A DNA stretch of 64,000 nucleotides from Corynebacterium cystitidis (lineage in GTDB: Bacteria > Actinomycetota > Actinomycetes > Mycobacteriales > Mycobacteriaceae), in the NCBI RefSeq assembly GCF_900187295.1, contig NZ_LT906473.1, positions 2,728,001-2,792,000 on the forward strand, in the 5' to 3' direction. The translations under genes were made by a program, and so were the position numbers. Positions 1 to 7,493 of this stretch are shown here, in pieces. The first letter of the stretch is position 1, and each line of letters opens with the position of its first letter. Under the pieces are notes generated by a model. That model was not told the DNA's origin, searched no databases, and worked only from the letters and a program-made list of their open reading frames with translations.

Positions 1-42
1 TCGGCGTAACGCTTCGCGTATCTGTGTTCACGCCGAGAAAGC

Positions 43-78
43 GAAACGGGCCTCTCCTCTATGGGAAAGGCCCGTTTC
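43..78 (-). terminator. Rho-independent-type hairpin after the DUF1540 gene
   Basis: Perfect 11-bp stem (GAAACGGGCCT at 43-53 pairs with AGGCCCGTTTC at 68-78) with a 14-nt loop. It lies about 50 bp past the stop of the minus-strand DUF1540 gene. It could also end a plus-strand transcript entering from the left. Confidence 0.7.
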
Positions 79-127
79 CGCGTATTCGCGTCAAGTGCTG
101 TAGAACAGCGTCAGGTTCTGCGTGGAG

Positions 128-397
128 TTAGGCGACTTGGTATGCGTCGCACTCTGCTTTGTCACCGGTGATGGTGATGGAGGAATTGGTACACAGCAGA
201 TCCTTGTTGTGGGTGCATTCGAGGCGGTGGCATGCACCGACGGTGCCCTCTGCTGGGCGGCTGCTGCGGGCATCGAGGGTTGCGAAGGTGGCGCAGGATG
301 CCGTGGAATCACCGGCGACGGTAATGCCCAGGGCGGTGCAGCCACCGTTATTGAACGCACAGTTAGTGGTAGAGCAAGAAGCAATTGCAGTAGTCAT
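128..397 (-). CDS. DUF1540 domain-containing cysteine-rich small protein
   Basis: An 89-aa protein with two similar cysteine units. The first has Cys at 8, 13, 20 and 35; the second at 56, 61, 69 and 83. The C-x4-C pattern followed by N-x-G-x-C and a later Cys is typical of DUF1540, a probable metal-binding fold of unknown function that is often present in two copies in actinobacteria. There is no signal peptide or membrane segment, so it is probably cytoplasmic. A DtxR-like box lies about 85 bp upstream and a strong hairpin terminator lies downstream, so it is probably a single-gene, iron-responsive transcript. The metal-binding role is inferred from the cysteines only. The overlapping ORFs on both strands are shadows. 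Confidence 0.78.
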   Translation of the reverse strand: MTTAIASCSTTNCAFNNGGCTALGITVAGDSTASCATFATLDARSSRPAEGTVGACHRLECTHNKDLLCTNSSITITGDKAECDAYQVA

Positions 398-480
398 GGG
401 GTGAACCTTTCAGCTAGATCTTTGAAGTGTTCGCGTATCTGTTAATTCCGAGTATAGGTATGCTCATGTGTGTGCACAAG

Positions 481-499
481 CAAGGTAAACCTAACCTGA
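481..499 (-). promoter_or_regulatory. DtxR-like iron box upstream of the DUF1540 gene
   Basis: CAAGGTAAACCTAACCTGA matches 15 of 19 positions of the box before hmuO in this window (TTAGGTAAGCCTAACCTAA). It lies in the region expected for the promoter of the leftward DUF1540 gene. Iron repression by DtxR is inferred from this similarity. Confidence 0.5.
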
Positions 500-704
500 C
501 CTGCGAAAATAAAGACACAGAAGTATGCTTTAAATAGTTCGCATTACGACGACCCCCTGCCGACCCCACAATTTCGATGTAGACCTTTTAGTGTGGGTTG
601 GCGGGTGGAGTGCAGTCTTGCGTACATGGTCCCCCATGCACTATGTTCGTTGCTATGAAACAAAAAGTTCACTGCATTGAACATATGTGGCGAGTGGCAA
701 CATA

Positions 705-1124
705 ATGGATGTTGTCTACTTCTCCTCGGTGTCTGAGAACACTCATCGGTTCGTCGTAAAGCTCCAGGAAAAAACGCAGTTCAACGCATACCGTATCCCG
801 CTGAGGCGCACTGAACCGGCGCTGTATGTCAGCCAACCGTACATCTTGATCGTGCCGAGCTATGGCGGTGGCGATCACCGCGGCGCTGTACCGAAGCAGG
901 TGATCAAATTCCTCAATGTGCCGGAAAACCGTGCACTGATTCGTGGCGTGATTGTCAGCGGAAATACCAACTTCGGTGTGCATTACTGCTGCGCTGGCCC
1001 CATTATCGCCCGCAAGTGCAATGTGCCAGAGCTGTACCGTTTCGAGCTTTTAGGAACGCACCGCGACGTCGACCATGTGGCGGGCCTCCTGGCCGCGCGC
1101 GAGCACGCAACCACCTCTACCTAG
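705..1124 (+). CDS. nrdI: NrdI, flavodoxin-like activator of class Ib/Ie ribonucleotide reductase
   Basis: A 139-aa flavodoxin-like protein of normal NrdI length. The N-terminus [17 protein letters not shown] matches the FMN phosphate-binding loop of NrdI, and the glycine-rich segment [16 protein letters not shown] is the family's second conserved block. NrdI supplies the reduced oxygen species needed to activate NrdF; for metal-free NrdF it is required to hydroxylate the radical tyrosine. The ATG at 705 is preferred because NrdI proteins start at this motif; an in-frame GTG at 687 would add six residues. It ends 12 bp before nrdF, so the two are co-transcribed. No nrdH or nrdE, the usual partners in the nrdHIE operon, lies beside it. 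Confidence 0.93.
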   Translation: MDVVYFSSVSENTHRFVVKLQEKTQFNAYRIPLRRTEPALYVSQPYILIVPSYGGGDHRGAVPKQVIKFLNVPENRALIRGVIVSGNTNFGVHYCCAGPIIARKCNVPELYRFELLGTHRDVDHVAGLLAAREHATTST

Positions 1125-1136
1125 AAAGAGATCCCT

Positions 1137-2147
1137 ATGACCCAACCAGAGTTTTACCTCAACCGTTCTGTTCCTCCTACCGAGCATCCGCGTGGCCCCC
1201 TGCGCCCGATTAACTGGAACCATCTTGAAGACCCCAAGGATACGGAGGTGTGGAAGCGCCTCACTAGTAACTTTTGGCTTCCGGAGAAGGTTCCGCTTTC
1301 TAATGACCTCCCAAACTGGAAAGAACTCTCCCCCAAGCACCAGGAGCTCACGGTGAAGGTGTTTACGGGCCTGACCATGCTCGACACCGTCCAGGCAACT
1401 GTCGGTGAGATCGTACAGATCCCCGATGCGCGCACTGAACAGGAACAATCGGTGTACACCAATATCGCATTTATGCAGGCAGTGCATGCGAAAAGCTACT
1501 CGTCTGTATTTTCCACCATGTGCTCCACCAAGCAAATCAACGATGCCTACACGTGGGCGATCGACAACGCCGTGCTACAAAATCGGGCGACATGTGTGAT
1601 GGACTATTACCATGGCGATGATCCTCTGAAGCGAAAAGTCGCCGCCACAGTGCTGTCCTCGCTGCTGCTCTACGCCGGTTTTTACCTGCCCTTGTGGTAC
1701 GCGGCGCGAGGAATCATGCTCAATACCGCCGACATGATCCGCCTGATTCTGCGGGATAAGGCAGTGCATGGGTATTACTCTGGCTACAAGTATCAGCGCG
1801 GGATTGAGGCCCATCCGGAGCGTGCCGACGAGATGAGTGATTTTACTCATTCGTTGATTGATCGACTGCTTCGCCTCGAACTGGACTACTCGTCTGAGTT
1901 GTACTCGCTGGTGGATAAGCCAGGGATTGATGGTGTGATGGCGTTTGTGTATTACAACGCGGACAAGGCACTGATGAATCTGGGCTATGAGCCACGGTAT
2001 GAACAGGAAGCGGCGGCGGTGGAGCCTGAGATCCTGGCCGCTCTTGCCCCGGATTCGACGGAGACGCATGACTTTTTCTCGGGTTCTGGGTCTGCGTATG
2101 TGATTGGTGAGGCTGAGGATACTGTGGACTCGGATTGGGATTTCTAG
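1137..2147 (+). CDS. nrdF: Ribonucleotide reductase beta subunit NrdF with QSK substitutions (class Ie, metal-free type)
   Basis: A 336-aa NrdF (ferritin-like fold, normal length, conserved tail HDFFSGSGSAYVIG...DWDF). NrdF carries the radical used by NrdE to make deoxyribonucleotides. Of the six usual metal ligands, Asp83, His117 and His211 remain, but the three glutamates are replaced by Gln114 (FMQAVH instead of FMESVH), Ser174 (VLSSLL instead of LLESFL) and Lys208 (RDKAVH instead of RDEAVH). The radical tyrosine Tyr121 (AKSY) is kept. This Gln/Ser/Lys set is the known signature of class Ie NrdF, which binds no metal and uses a DOPA radical made with NrdI, first described in Mycoplasma, Streptococcus and Aerococcus. 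Start ATG follows AAAGAGA 4-10 bp upstream. The alpha subunit NrdE is not in the window. Confidence 0.96.
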   Translation: MTQPEFYLNRSVPPTEHPRGPLRPINWNHLEDPKDTEVWKRLTSNFWLPEKVPLSNDLPNWKELSPKHQELTVKVFTGLTMLDTVQATVGEIVQIPDARTEQEQSVYTNIAFMQAVHAKSYSSVFSTMCSTKQINDAYTWAIDNAVLQNRATCVMDYYHGDDPLKRKVAATVLSSLLLYAGFYLPLWYAARGIMLNTADMIRLILRDKAVHGYYSGYKYQRGIEAHPERADEMSDFTHSLIDRLLRLELDYSSELYSLVDKPGIDGVMAFVYYNADKALMNLGYEPRYEQEAAAVEPEILAALAPDSTETHDFFSGSGSAYVIGEAEDTVDSDWDF

Positions 2148-2421
2148 CCCAATACTATTGGGGCGCTTGTCTTGGCCACTGCTCTTCTGTTCTTCTGTTA
2201 CCGGTAGTTGTTGTCGACAGTGGCGACAGTGAGTAGCCGGAGACGTTGGCAGAGCCCACGTTGGCCAGTTCCACCTTGGGAGCTCCAGAGACCTTGGCAA
2301 GTCCTGAGACCACTACTACTACAACGGTGACTGTAGAACCGCGCCTTGGGCCATGCGATCCAGGTTCGTTCCGGCTGGAGGGGCCGACCGAAACGAAGGC
2401 GGGCAACTAGTCTATGACTAC
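2148..2421. other. Gene-free stretch between nrdF and the IS630 element
   Basis: About 270 bp. A minus-strand open frame (2155-2406) encodes 83 aa with Val/Ser/Gly-rich sequence, but I recognise no family and see no convincing start. It may be the end of an older gene cut by the insertion at 2422. A weak 6-bp stem (CCCAAT/ATTGGG, 2148-2162) follows the nrdF stop. Confidence 0.3.
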
Positions 2422-2468
2422 TAGTGTAGGGTCCTGTAAATAGGTTTGTGGTGTGGTAGTTTTGGTGT

Positions 2469-3022
2469 ATGTCACATGCTGCTGCCGCGCTTGAGGTTAC
2501 TGAACAGCAACGTCAGGGTTTAGAGGAAATCGCGTCATCTCCGTCTCGTCCGTATCGGGAGGTGATTCGTGCTAAAGCCTTGCTTGCTGCCTGTGATGGG
2601 GTGGCTAATCTTGAGATTGCCAGGCGGTGTGATGTCTCGGCGGTCACTGTTAGGGCGTGGCGTCGGCATTTCCAGCAGCACGGTTTAAATAACTTCGGTG
2701 CGGTAGCACCTGGCCGGGGACGGAAACCGACCTATAGTAACGAGGACTATATCTCCATGCTGGAGATGCTGTTTAACTCAGAACCACCGGGTGGTGATAG
2801 CCGGTGGAGTGTGCGAACCATGGCTGCTGCCTGCGGGATGAGTAAGTCAACAGTGGCGAAGATCTGGAAATCCTTAGGTATTGCACCGCATCGTACCGAT
2901 ATATTTAAACTGTCGAATGACCCGGAGTTTACAGAGAAACTCGTCGATATCGTAGGTCTTTATCTTAATCCCCCAGAAAAAGCTGTCGTGTTGTGTGTGG
3001 ATGAAAAATCCTCTATCCAGGC
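2469..3022 (+). pseudogene. IS630-family transposase, N-terminal part (split by IS256)
   Basis: Encodes about 184 residues: an N-terminal double helix-turn-helix (IARRCDVSAVTVRAWRRHF, then a second one near MAAACGMSKSTVAKIW) and the first catalytic Asp (VVLCVDEKS). The frame runs without damage into the IS256 insertion point; the last seven codons of the ORF after 3022 come from the inserted element. Joining 3022 to 4467 restores one frame of 366 residues, so the only lesion is the insertion. Confidence 0.9.
3015..3022. repeat. Left copy of IS256 8-bp target-site duplication
   Basis: ATCCAGGC at 3015-3022 is repeated exactly at 4459-4466, immediately outside the two ends of the IS256 element. 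Confidence 0.92.
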
Positions 3023-4458
3023 GAGGGTGTCAAGTTGTTTGTGTGTGGGGTTGATTTTATAGGTAGTTTTGGAAGCGGTCGGGGTAGGCTACGGACATTT
3101 GGTTGATGGCTTGTTTCCACCCTGCCACGCGTGCACCTTCTATGAGGCGTCCGGCTGTGGCAGCAACCTTTTTGCCTTCTTTGGCTCGTTTGGCGGCACG
3201 GCGATCTTCGATATTGCAGATCATCAACCACAGCGTCTTGACTGCGGATTCATCGTTAGTGAACTGCACCCTATTACGGGTGGCTTTACGTAGTTGATTG
3301 TTAAACGATTCAATCGAATTCGTCGTGTAGATCACCTTCCTCGCTGCTGGCGGGAACTGTAGAAACGGTATAAACCGATCCCACGCATCGCGCCACACTT
3401 TCACTGATTGCGGATATTTCTGCCCCAGCTCAGTTGCAGCAAAGTGTTCTAACGCTTGCGCTGCCTGGTCCTCATCAGCAGCGGTGTAGATCTGCTTTAA
3501 AGCCGCTGATACTGCTTTACGGTCCCCGTACGCAACCCACCGGTTGGCTGCCCTGATCAGGTGGACGATACAGGTTTGAACCATCGAGTTCGGCCAGGTC
3601 GCTTCGACTGCTTCTGGCAGGCCTTTCAACCCATCACAGCACACGATGAAAACGTCTTTAACACCCCGGTTAGCCAGGTGGGAACAGACCTGTGCCCAGA
3701 ACGAGGCTCCTTCTTCTTTGGCAATCCAAATACCCAGGATGTGCTTAATACCGTCCATATCCACCCCGATAGCCAGATAAGCAGACTTGTTGACCACTCG
3801 CCCACCATCACGGACTTTGATACGCAGTGCATCGAGGAACACCACGGGGTAGAACTCATCTAGCTGGCGGCTTTGCCACTGCAGTACTTCGTCGAGCACT
3901 GCATCAGTAACCGCAGAGATCGTCTCATGCGACACATCGATCTTCAAGGCTGTGGCTAGGTGGTGTTGGATATCACGGATGGTCATCCCACCGGCATACA
4001 AACTAACGATCATGTCATCGACATCGGTCAGGCGACGTACTCCTTTAGGCACCATCGTCGGAACAAACGTCCCCTGCCGATCACGGGGCACATCAATGGT
4101 GACAGGCCCATAGTTAGAATCCACGGTCTTTGGATAGCTGCCATTGCGGTGGTTATCAGCCCGAGCAGCGTTTTTGGCTGCCCTGTCACCAGACTGATAG
4201 CCGAGGTGGACATCCATTTCCGCCTGCAATGCTGCCGATAGCGAGGCTTGCAGCATGCCCCTGACCAGTTCATTGGCATCCGTAGTAGAGGTTGCAAGCT
4301 CCTTGATGATTTTAGCTACCTCAGGATTGGCAAGCAGTTTCTCCTCAATAGCATCAATCCGAGCTTTATCCTCTGGATCACGTCGCGTCATAGTCGTCAT
4401 TGTGGTTCATCTCCTCATGCAGGATCGGTATCCCACACACAAACCATCTGACACCATC
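3023..4458 (-). mobile_element. IS256-family insertion sequence (complete, 1436 bp)
   Basis: Bounded by imperfect inverted repeats: the left end begins GAGGGTGTCAAGTTGTTTGT, and the right end read inward begins GATGGTGTCAGATGGTTTGT; both continue with GTGTGGG. A perfect 8-bp direct repeat flanks it, matching the 8-9 bp duplication of IS256 elements. It encodes one intact transposase. The unchanged duplication and intact gene suggest recent insertion and probably a mobile copy. Confidence 0.93.
3057..4400 (-). CDS. IS256-family (mutator-type) transposase
   Basis: A 447-aa full-length transposase. The catalytic triad is visible as Asp in VVFLDALRIKVRD, Asp in FIVCCDGLKGLPEAV and Glu in TTNSIESFNNQLRK; the region QTCIVHLIRAANRW between the second Asp and the Glu is a hallmark of the family. 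The N-terminal third has the usual LQAEMDVHLGYQ segment. It sits inside the IS630 transposase gene, in the opposite orientation. Nothing in the sequence suggests damage. Confidence 0.95.
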   Translation of the reverse strand: MTTMTRRDPEDKARIDAIEEKLLANPEVAKIIKELATSTTDANELVRGMLQASLSAALQAEMDVHLGYQSGDRAAKNAARADNHRNGSYPKTVDSNYGPVTIDVPRDRQGTFVPTMVPKGVRRLTDVDDMIVSLYAGGMTIRDIQHHLATALKIDVSHETISAVTDAVLDEVLQWQSRQLDEFYPVVFLDALRIKVRDGGRVVNKSAYLAIGVDMDGIKHILGIWIAKEEGASFWAQVCSHLANRGVKDVFIVCCDGLKGLPEAVEATWPNSMVQTCIVHLIRAANRWVAYGDRKAVSAALKQIYTAADEDQAAQALEHFAATELGQKYPQSVKVWRDAWDRFIPFLQFPPAARKVIYTTNSIESFNNQLRKATRNRVQFTNDESAVKTLWLMICNIEDRRAAKRAKEGKKVAATAGRLIEGARVAGWKQAINQMSVAYPDRFQNYL

Positions 4459-4466
4459 ATCCAGGC
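4459..4466. repeat. Right copy of IS256 8-bp target-site duplication
   Basis: ATCCAGGC, identical to 3015-3022; removing 3023-4466 restores the IS630 transposase frame exactly. Confidence 0.92.
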
Positions 4467-5013
4467 ACTGGATCGCACACAACCATCACTACCATTAAAA
4501 CCGGGACGTGCAGGAACAATGACCCATGACTACAAACGACACGGCACCTCCACCCTGTTTGCAGCACTAGATACCGCCACCGGAAAAGTGATCGCGCAGA
4601 CCACCAAACGACACCGTAACCAGGAATTTCTCACCTTCCTCCGCCAGATTGATGCCACAGTGCCAGACGAACTCGGTGTTCATATCGTGTTAGATAACTA
4701 CGCCACTCACAAACACTCCAACATCAAAGCCTGGCTCGATAAACATCCACGGTTTATCTTCCACTTCACTCCCACCTCGTCATCATGGCTTAACCAGGTC
4801 GAACGATTCTTCGGCATCCTGACCGACAAAGTCATCCGCAATCAAGCCTTCCACTCGGTAGCCGACCTCGAACACAAGATCATGGACTGGATCAACCACC
4901 GCAACATAAACCCCACACCTTTTACCTGGGTTAAAGACGCAGAAACCATCCTGGCCACAATCAACCGCGCACGCACCACCCTTGAATCCACCACTAACCA
5001 GAAACACAATTAA
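4467..5013 (+). pseudogene. IS630-family transposase, C-terminal part
   Basis: Carries the remaining DDE motifs: Asp in IVLDNYATHKH and Glu in SSSWLNQVERFFG, followed by the usual ADLEHKIMDWINHRN segment. It cannot be translated from its own start; the open frame that extends left to 4255 runs through IS256 sequence. With 2469-3022 it makes up the whole enzyme. Confidence 0.9.
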
Positions 5014-5027
5014 AGGACTCTACACTA

Positions 5028-5630
5028 GGTTTACAGAGCAACTTATCGGTTGCTCGAAATGAAAGCCTGAAAATCGAAGAAGAAATAACCAATTTGCGTG
5101 AAATTAGTGATAGGAAATCAGAACTCAAAGCTGAAGAAACAAGCTTGTCTTCCCGCACTGAGCAAGATATTCAAGAGAGGTTCCCGAGGAGAAAGCAGAT
5201 CGTAGCGCGATTTGGAGAAATTATCGAGAAATTGTACGGGGAAGCAGCAAATTTGATGATTTCGTCCGGAAAAAGTGGACCGCAATTTGAAGTAGAGCTC
5301 CCGAAGACTGGCTCTGGTGGAGTCCAACTAATGGCCATCTTTGCCTACGACATAGCAATTAGTGAAGATTTGGCAAAAAGAAACGCTGGACCAGGTTTTC
5401 TAATTCACGATAGTGGTATGTTCGCCGATGTCGATGAGCGGCAAACAGCTATCGCTCTCGAAGTCGCCTATTCATCAGCAAAAGCTTTTGGATACCAGCA
5501 TATAATAACAATGAACAGCGATAATGTACCTGTGGAAGACTTTGAAGATATTGAATTTTTTGAGGATTCGATCGTACTCTACCTTAGGGACGGAGATGAC
5601 TCTGGGCGGCTTTTGGGTCAAAGGATTTAG
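5028..5630 (+). pseudogene. DUF2326-domain protein, C-terminal remnant cut by IS630
   Basis: The frame is open from the IS630 end (5028) to the stop at 5630, about 200 residues. The N-terminal half is a charged coiled-coil (SELKAEETSLSSRTEQD); the C-terminal half holds the conserved DUF2326 block GPGFLIHDSGMF-DVDERQ, then YQHIITMNSD. DUF2326 proteins are SMC-like ATPases known from three-component anti-phage loci; the ATPase part should lie upstream and is missing. A start at 5094 is possible but would only give the tail. Loss of function by insertion is inferred; no other components of such a system are recognisable nearby. Confidence 0.8.
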
Positions 5631-5689
5631 CTTCGAAACTCCATTGAAATGATCTCAGGATAAAGCTACGGTGGGCTTAGACTGGCGAC

Positions 5690-5729
5690 AAGTCCTCCAG
5701 GGGAGGACTTCCCATCCCGATGGATGGGA
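5690..5729 (+). other. Two adjoining perfect hairpins
   Basis: Hairpin 1: AAGTCCTCC (5690-5698) with GGAGGACTT (5702-5710), 3-nt loop. Hairpin 2: TCCCATCC (5710-5717) with GGATGGGA (5722-5729), 4-nt loop. They share one base and follow the DUF2326 stop by 60 bp. No T-run follows, so they are not an ordinary terminator. They may be a structured RNA or recombination site. Confidence 0.45.
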
Positions 5730-5850
5730 TAGCCAACCGTCTCTTCGCCCATTTCGTAACAGGTTTTACGCCGTCAGATTCAGAGAGTCGGTAAGCTTTT
5801 TAAGTTCAGCTTCGTGCTTTTGTCTGTGGCAATCGCAAACCGCATGTGGG

Positions 5851-6135
5851 CTATTGGGTCACGCCCATTAGGCCGTCCATTAATGCAACTCTGTCATGCA
5901 TTAATATGGCCCAGTATCCCATGTTGTTTAGCATGACAACAACGTCCCCAGGGCAACTCAGCTCAATGCGGTTGGTCATGGAAACCTCGGCAAGATTTTC
6001 AAACCGACCAGTATTATCGATTGCGGAGCGTATTAGACCGATCCTTCCAACCTCATCGTTGTAATGTCGAAGTGGCCTGTCAGTTTCCGAAAAGAGTTCT
6101 GCTCTCGGGTCCTCGATAAATATGTGCGTTGTCAT
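5851..6135 (-). CDS. Hypothetical protein, 94 aa
   Basis: A small, acidic to neutral protein (begins MTTHIFIEDPRAELF, ends MDGLMGVTQ) that I do not recognise. No signal peptide or membrane segment is evident; residues 60-85 are moderately hydrophobic (DVVVMLNNMGYWAILM). It faces the DUF2326 remnant, so it does not belong to that operon. It could be the N-terminal remnant of a longer gene because the surrounding DNA is IS-rich. Confidence 0.4.
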   Translation of the reverse strand: MTTHIFIEDPRAELFSETDRPLRHYNDEVGRIGLIRSAIDNTGRFENLAEVSMTNRIELSCPGDVVVMLNNMGYWAILMHDRVALMDGLMGVTQ

Positions 6136-6202
6136 GATTTGAAAGTTGGATTCGCATGGTCGGAAAGTGGTTTTCCGGTGTTTGGAAAGCGGTGGGGCGG
6201 GG

Positions 6203-6239
6203 GTAGCTTTCGGTGGCTTGGTTGCGCACCGAAAGCTAC
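6203..6239 (-). terminator. 13-bp perfect inverted repeat downstream of istB
   Basis: GTAGCTTTCGGTG (6203-6215) pairs perfectly with CACCGAAAGCTAC (6227-6239), with an 11-nt loop. It lies 19 bp past the istB stop on the minus strand. It lacks a clear T-run, so it may instead be part of the IS end. Confidence 0.5.
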
Positions 6240-6257
6240 TGGTGTAGGAGCCCTGTT

Positions 6258-7013
6258 TTAGATTGCTTCAGACGGGTTATGTTGTGCCCGTAGGTTGGTT
6301 TTTCCGTCGAGTCGGATGACCATGGATGGGTGCAGGATGCGGTTGATGAGTGATTCCGCTGTGACTTGGTTGGGTATTTGTTTCATCCAATCTTGGGGTT
6401 CTAGTTGTGAGACAATGACGGTTGCTTGGCCTTCTCGTGCGTCCATGAGGCTAAATAGCAGGCTGCTGGCATGTCGCGAGATTTCTGTGGTGTAGAAATC
6501 ATCGATGATCAGCAGATGGTATTTGGCGAGCTGTTGCGTCAGACTGTCCAGGGCAAAGGTGTTATCACGTAGGGCATCGAAGTGGCGAGCGAGTTCGGCT
6601 AAGCGCCAGTAACGTACTTTCAGCTGGTTGATGCAGGCGTTGACACCGATGGCTTGCGCGAGGTAGCTTGTTCCGCTGCCGGTAGGGCCGATGATGATCA
6701 GGTTTTGGGTGTTTGGCCCGATGATCCATTCACTGTCTTTTAGCCGGGCTAGACGCTGGGCTGATAGCCCTGTCTCGGGGTTCGGGTTGATGTGTTCGAT
6801 GGATATGTTGGGGTTAGCAAAGTGTGCGCCTGCGATCGCTTTGCGGGTGGCGTTTGCTTTACGGTTGGTGTCTTGGGCGAGCATCATCTCGCACAAAAAG
6901 TCGTAGAAGCTGAAGTGATCGTAGGCTGGATCGGCCAGCATTTCCAGAGCTCGGGCACCTGCGGTAGCGATTTTGGCACGTGAGAACTGTTCTTTGAGTT
7001 CTTCTTCGCTCAT
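6258..7013 (-). pseudogene. istB: IS21-family helper ATPase IstB, Walker A altered, partner missing
   Basis: A 251-aa IstB-like AAA+ protein: N-terminal helical part, Walker A region IIIGPTGSGTSYLAQA, Walker B LLIIDDFYTT, and the arginine-rich tail typical of IstB. The Walker A lysine is replaced by threonine (codon ACA, plus-strand 6669-6671; AAA to ACA would be one base), which should abolish ATP binding. The ATG at 7013 is preferred as the usual IstB start (MSEEELKEQF); an open extension reaches 7055. The transposase IstA, normally just upstream, is absent, so this is an IS21 remnant even though the frame is open. Confidence 0.75.
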
Positions 7014-7055
7014 ATGGCATGGCTTGAGTGGTTGGTTGTTGACGCCACCCCACAA

Positions 7056-7493
7056 GAAGTAGAAACCGAGTACTATCTCACCGAGCCCATCAACACAGGG
7101 TCGTAAAAGAAGCGGAACTAAACCCAGGACGCTTCACTTCAAGGTCACTCCGTACACCGGGCACGGCCGCGAGGGGGTTATTAATTTTCTAGCTTCTGGT
7201 AGTGGGGCTTAAGGGGCAAAGTGTGTGCTTTTATCCGCGTCCTGCCCAGCTGGGATTGAAGTCGGTGTCGATGCCGGTTTCGTAGGTGGCGGGGCGTTGG
7301 TGTTTCCACAGTGGCGGGAAAACATACTGGCTATCCGGATATGGTTAAACTCACAAATCCAGCGTGTGATTGTACTAGGGGCACGATCACAAAAGTCACC
7401 GACGATTTCCACATCACCCCTACCACCCCCACCGTATTGCGTCACACCGCATTGTCGAGTCATTTTGAATCAGGGCCACTAGAGTATACAACC
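7056..7493. other. Gene-free stretch with probable IS debris
   Basis: About 440 bp. No credible gene. Short open stretches in both directions (for example a minus-strand stretch ending near 7246 with GIDTDFNPSW) resemble decayed coding sequence but I cannot assign them. The promoter of the SGNH hydrolase must lie near the right end. Confidence 0.3.

Larger units (their letters stand above)
2424..5025 (+). mobile_element. IS630-family insertion sequence, interrupted by IS256-family element
   Basis: The ends form inverted repeats: 2424 onward reads GTGTAGGGTCCTGTAAAT and the reverse complement from 5025 reads GTGTAGAGTCCTTTAATT. Each end is flanked by TA (2422-2423 and 5026-5027), the dinucleotide that IS630/Tc1-mariner elements duplicate. 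The transposase gene was whole before the IS256 insertion. The right end cuts into a DUF2326 gene. Confidence 0.85.

Noticed and set aside
556..613. Imperfect hairpin before nrdI as NrdR box or riboswitch
   Set aside because: The stem is imperfect, no NrdR-type inverted motif is evident, and I could not place a known riboswitch there.
1575..2300. Minus-strand open frame of 241 codons across nrdF
   Set aside because: It is antisense to a clearly recognised gene, has no family features and a basic, low-order composition.
7026..7109. Plus-strand reading EWLVVDATPQEVETEYYLTEP ending at 7109
   Set aside because: It looks like a coding tail but has no start, overlaps the istB 5' end and matches no family I know.
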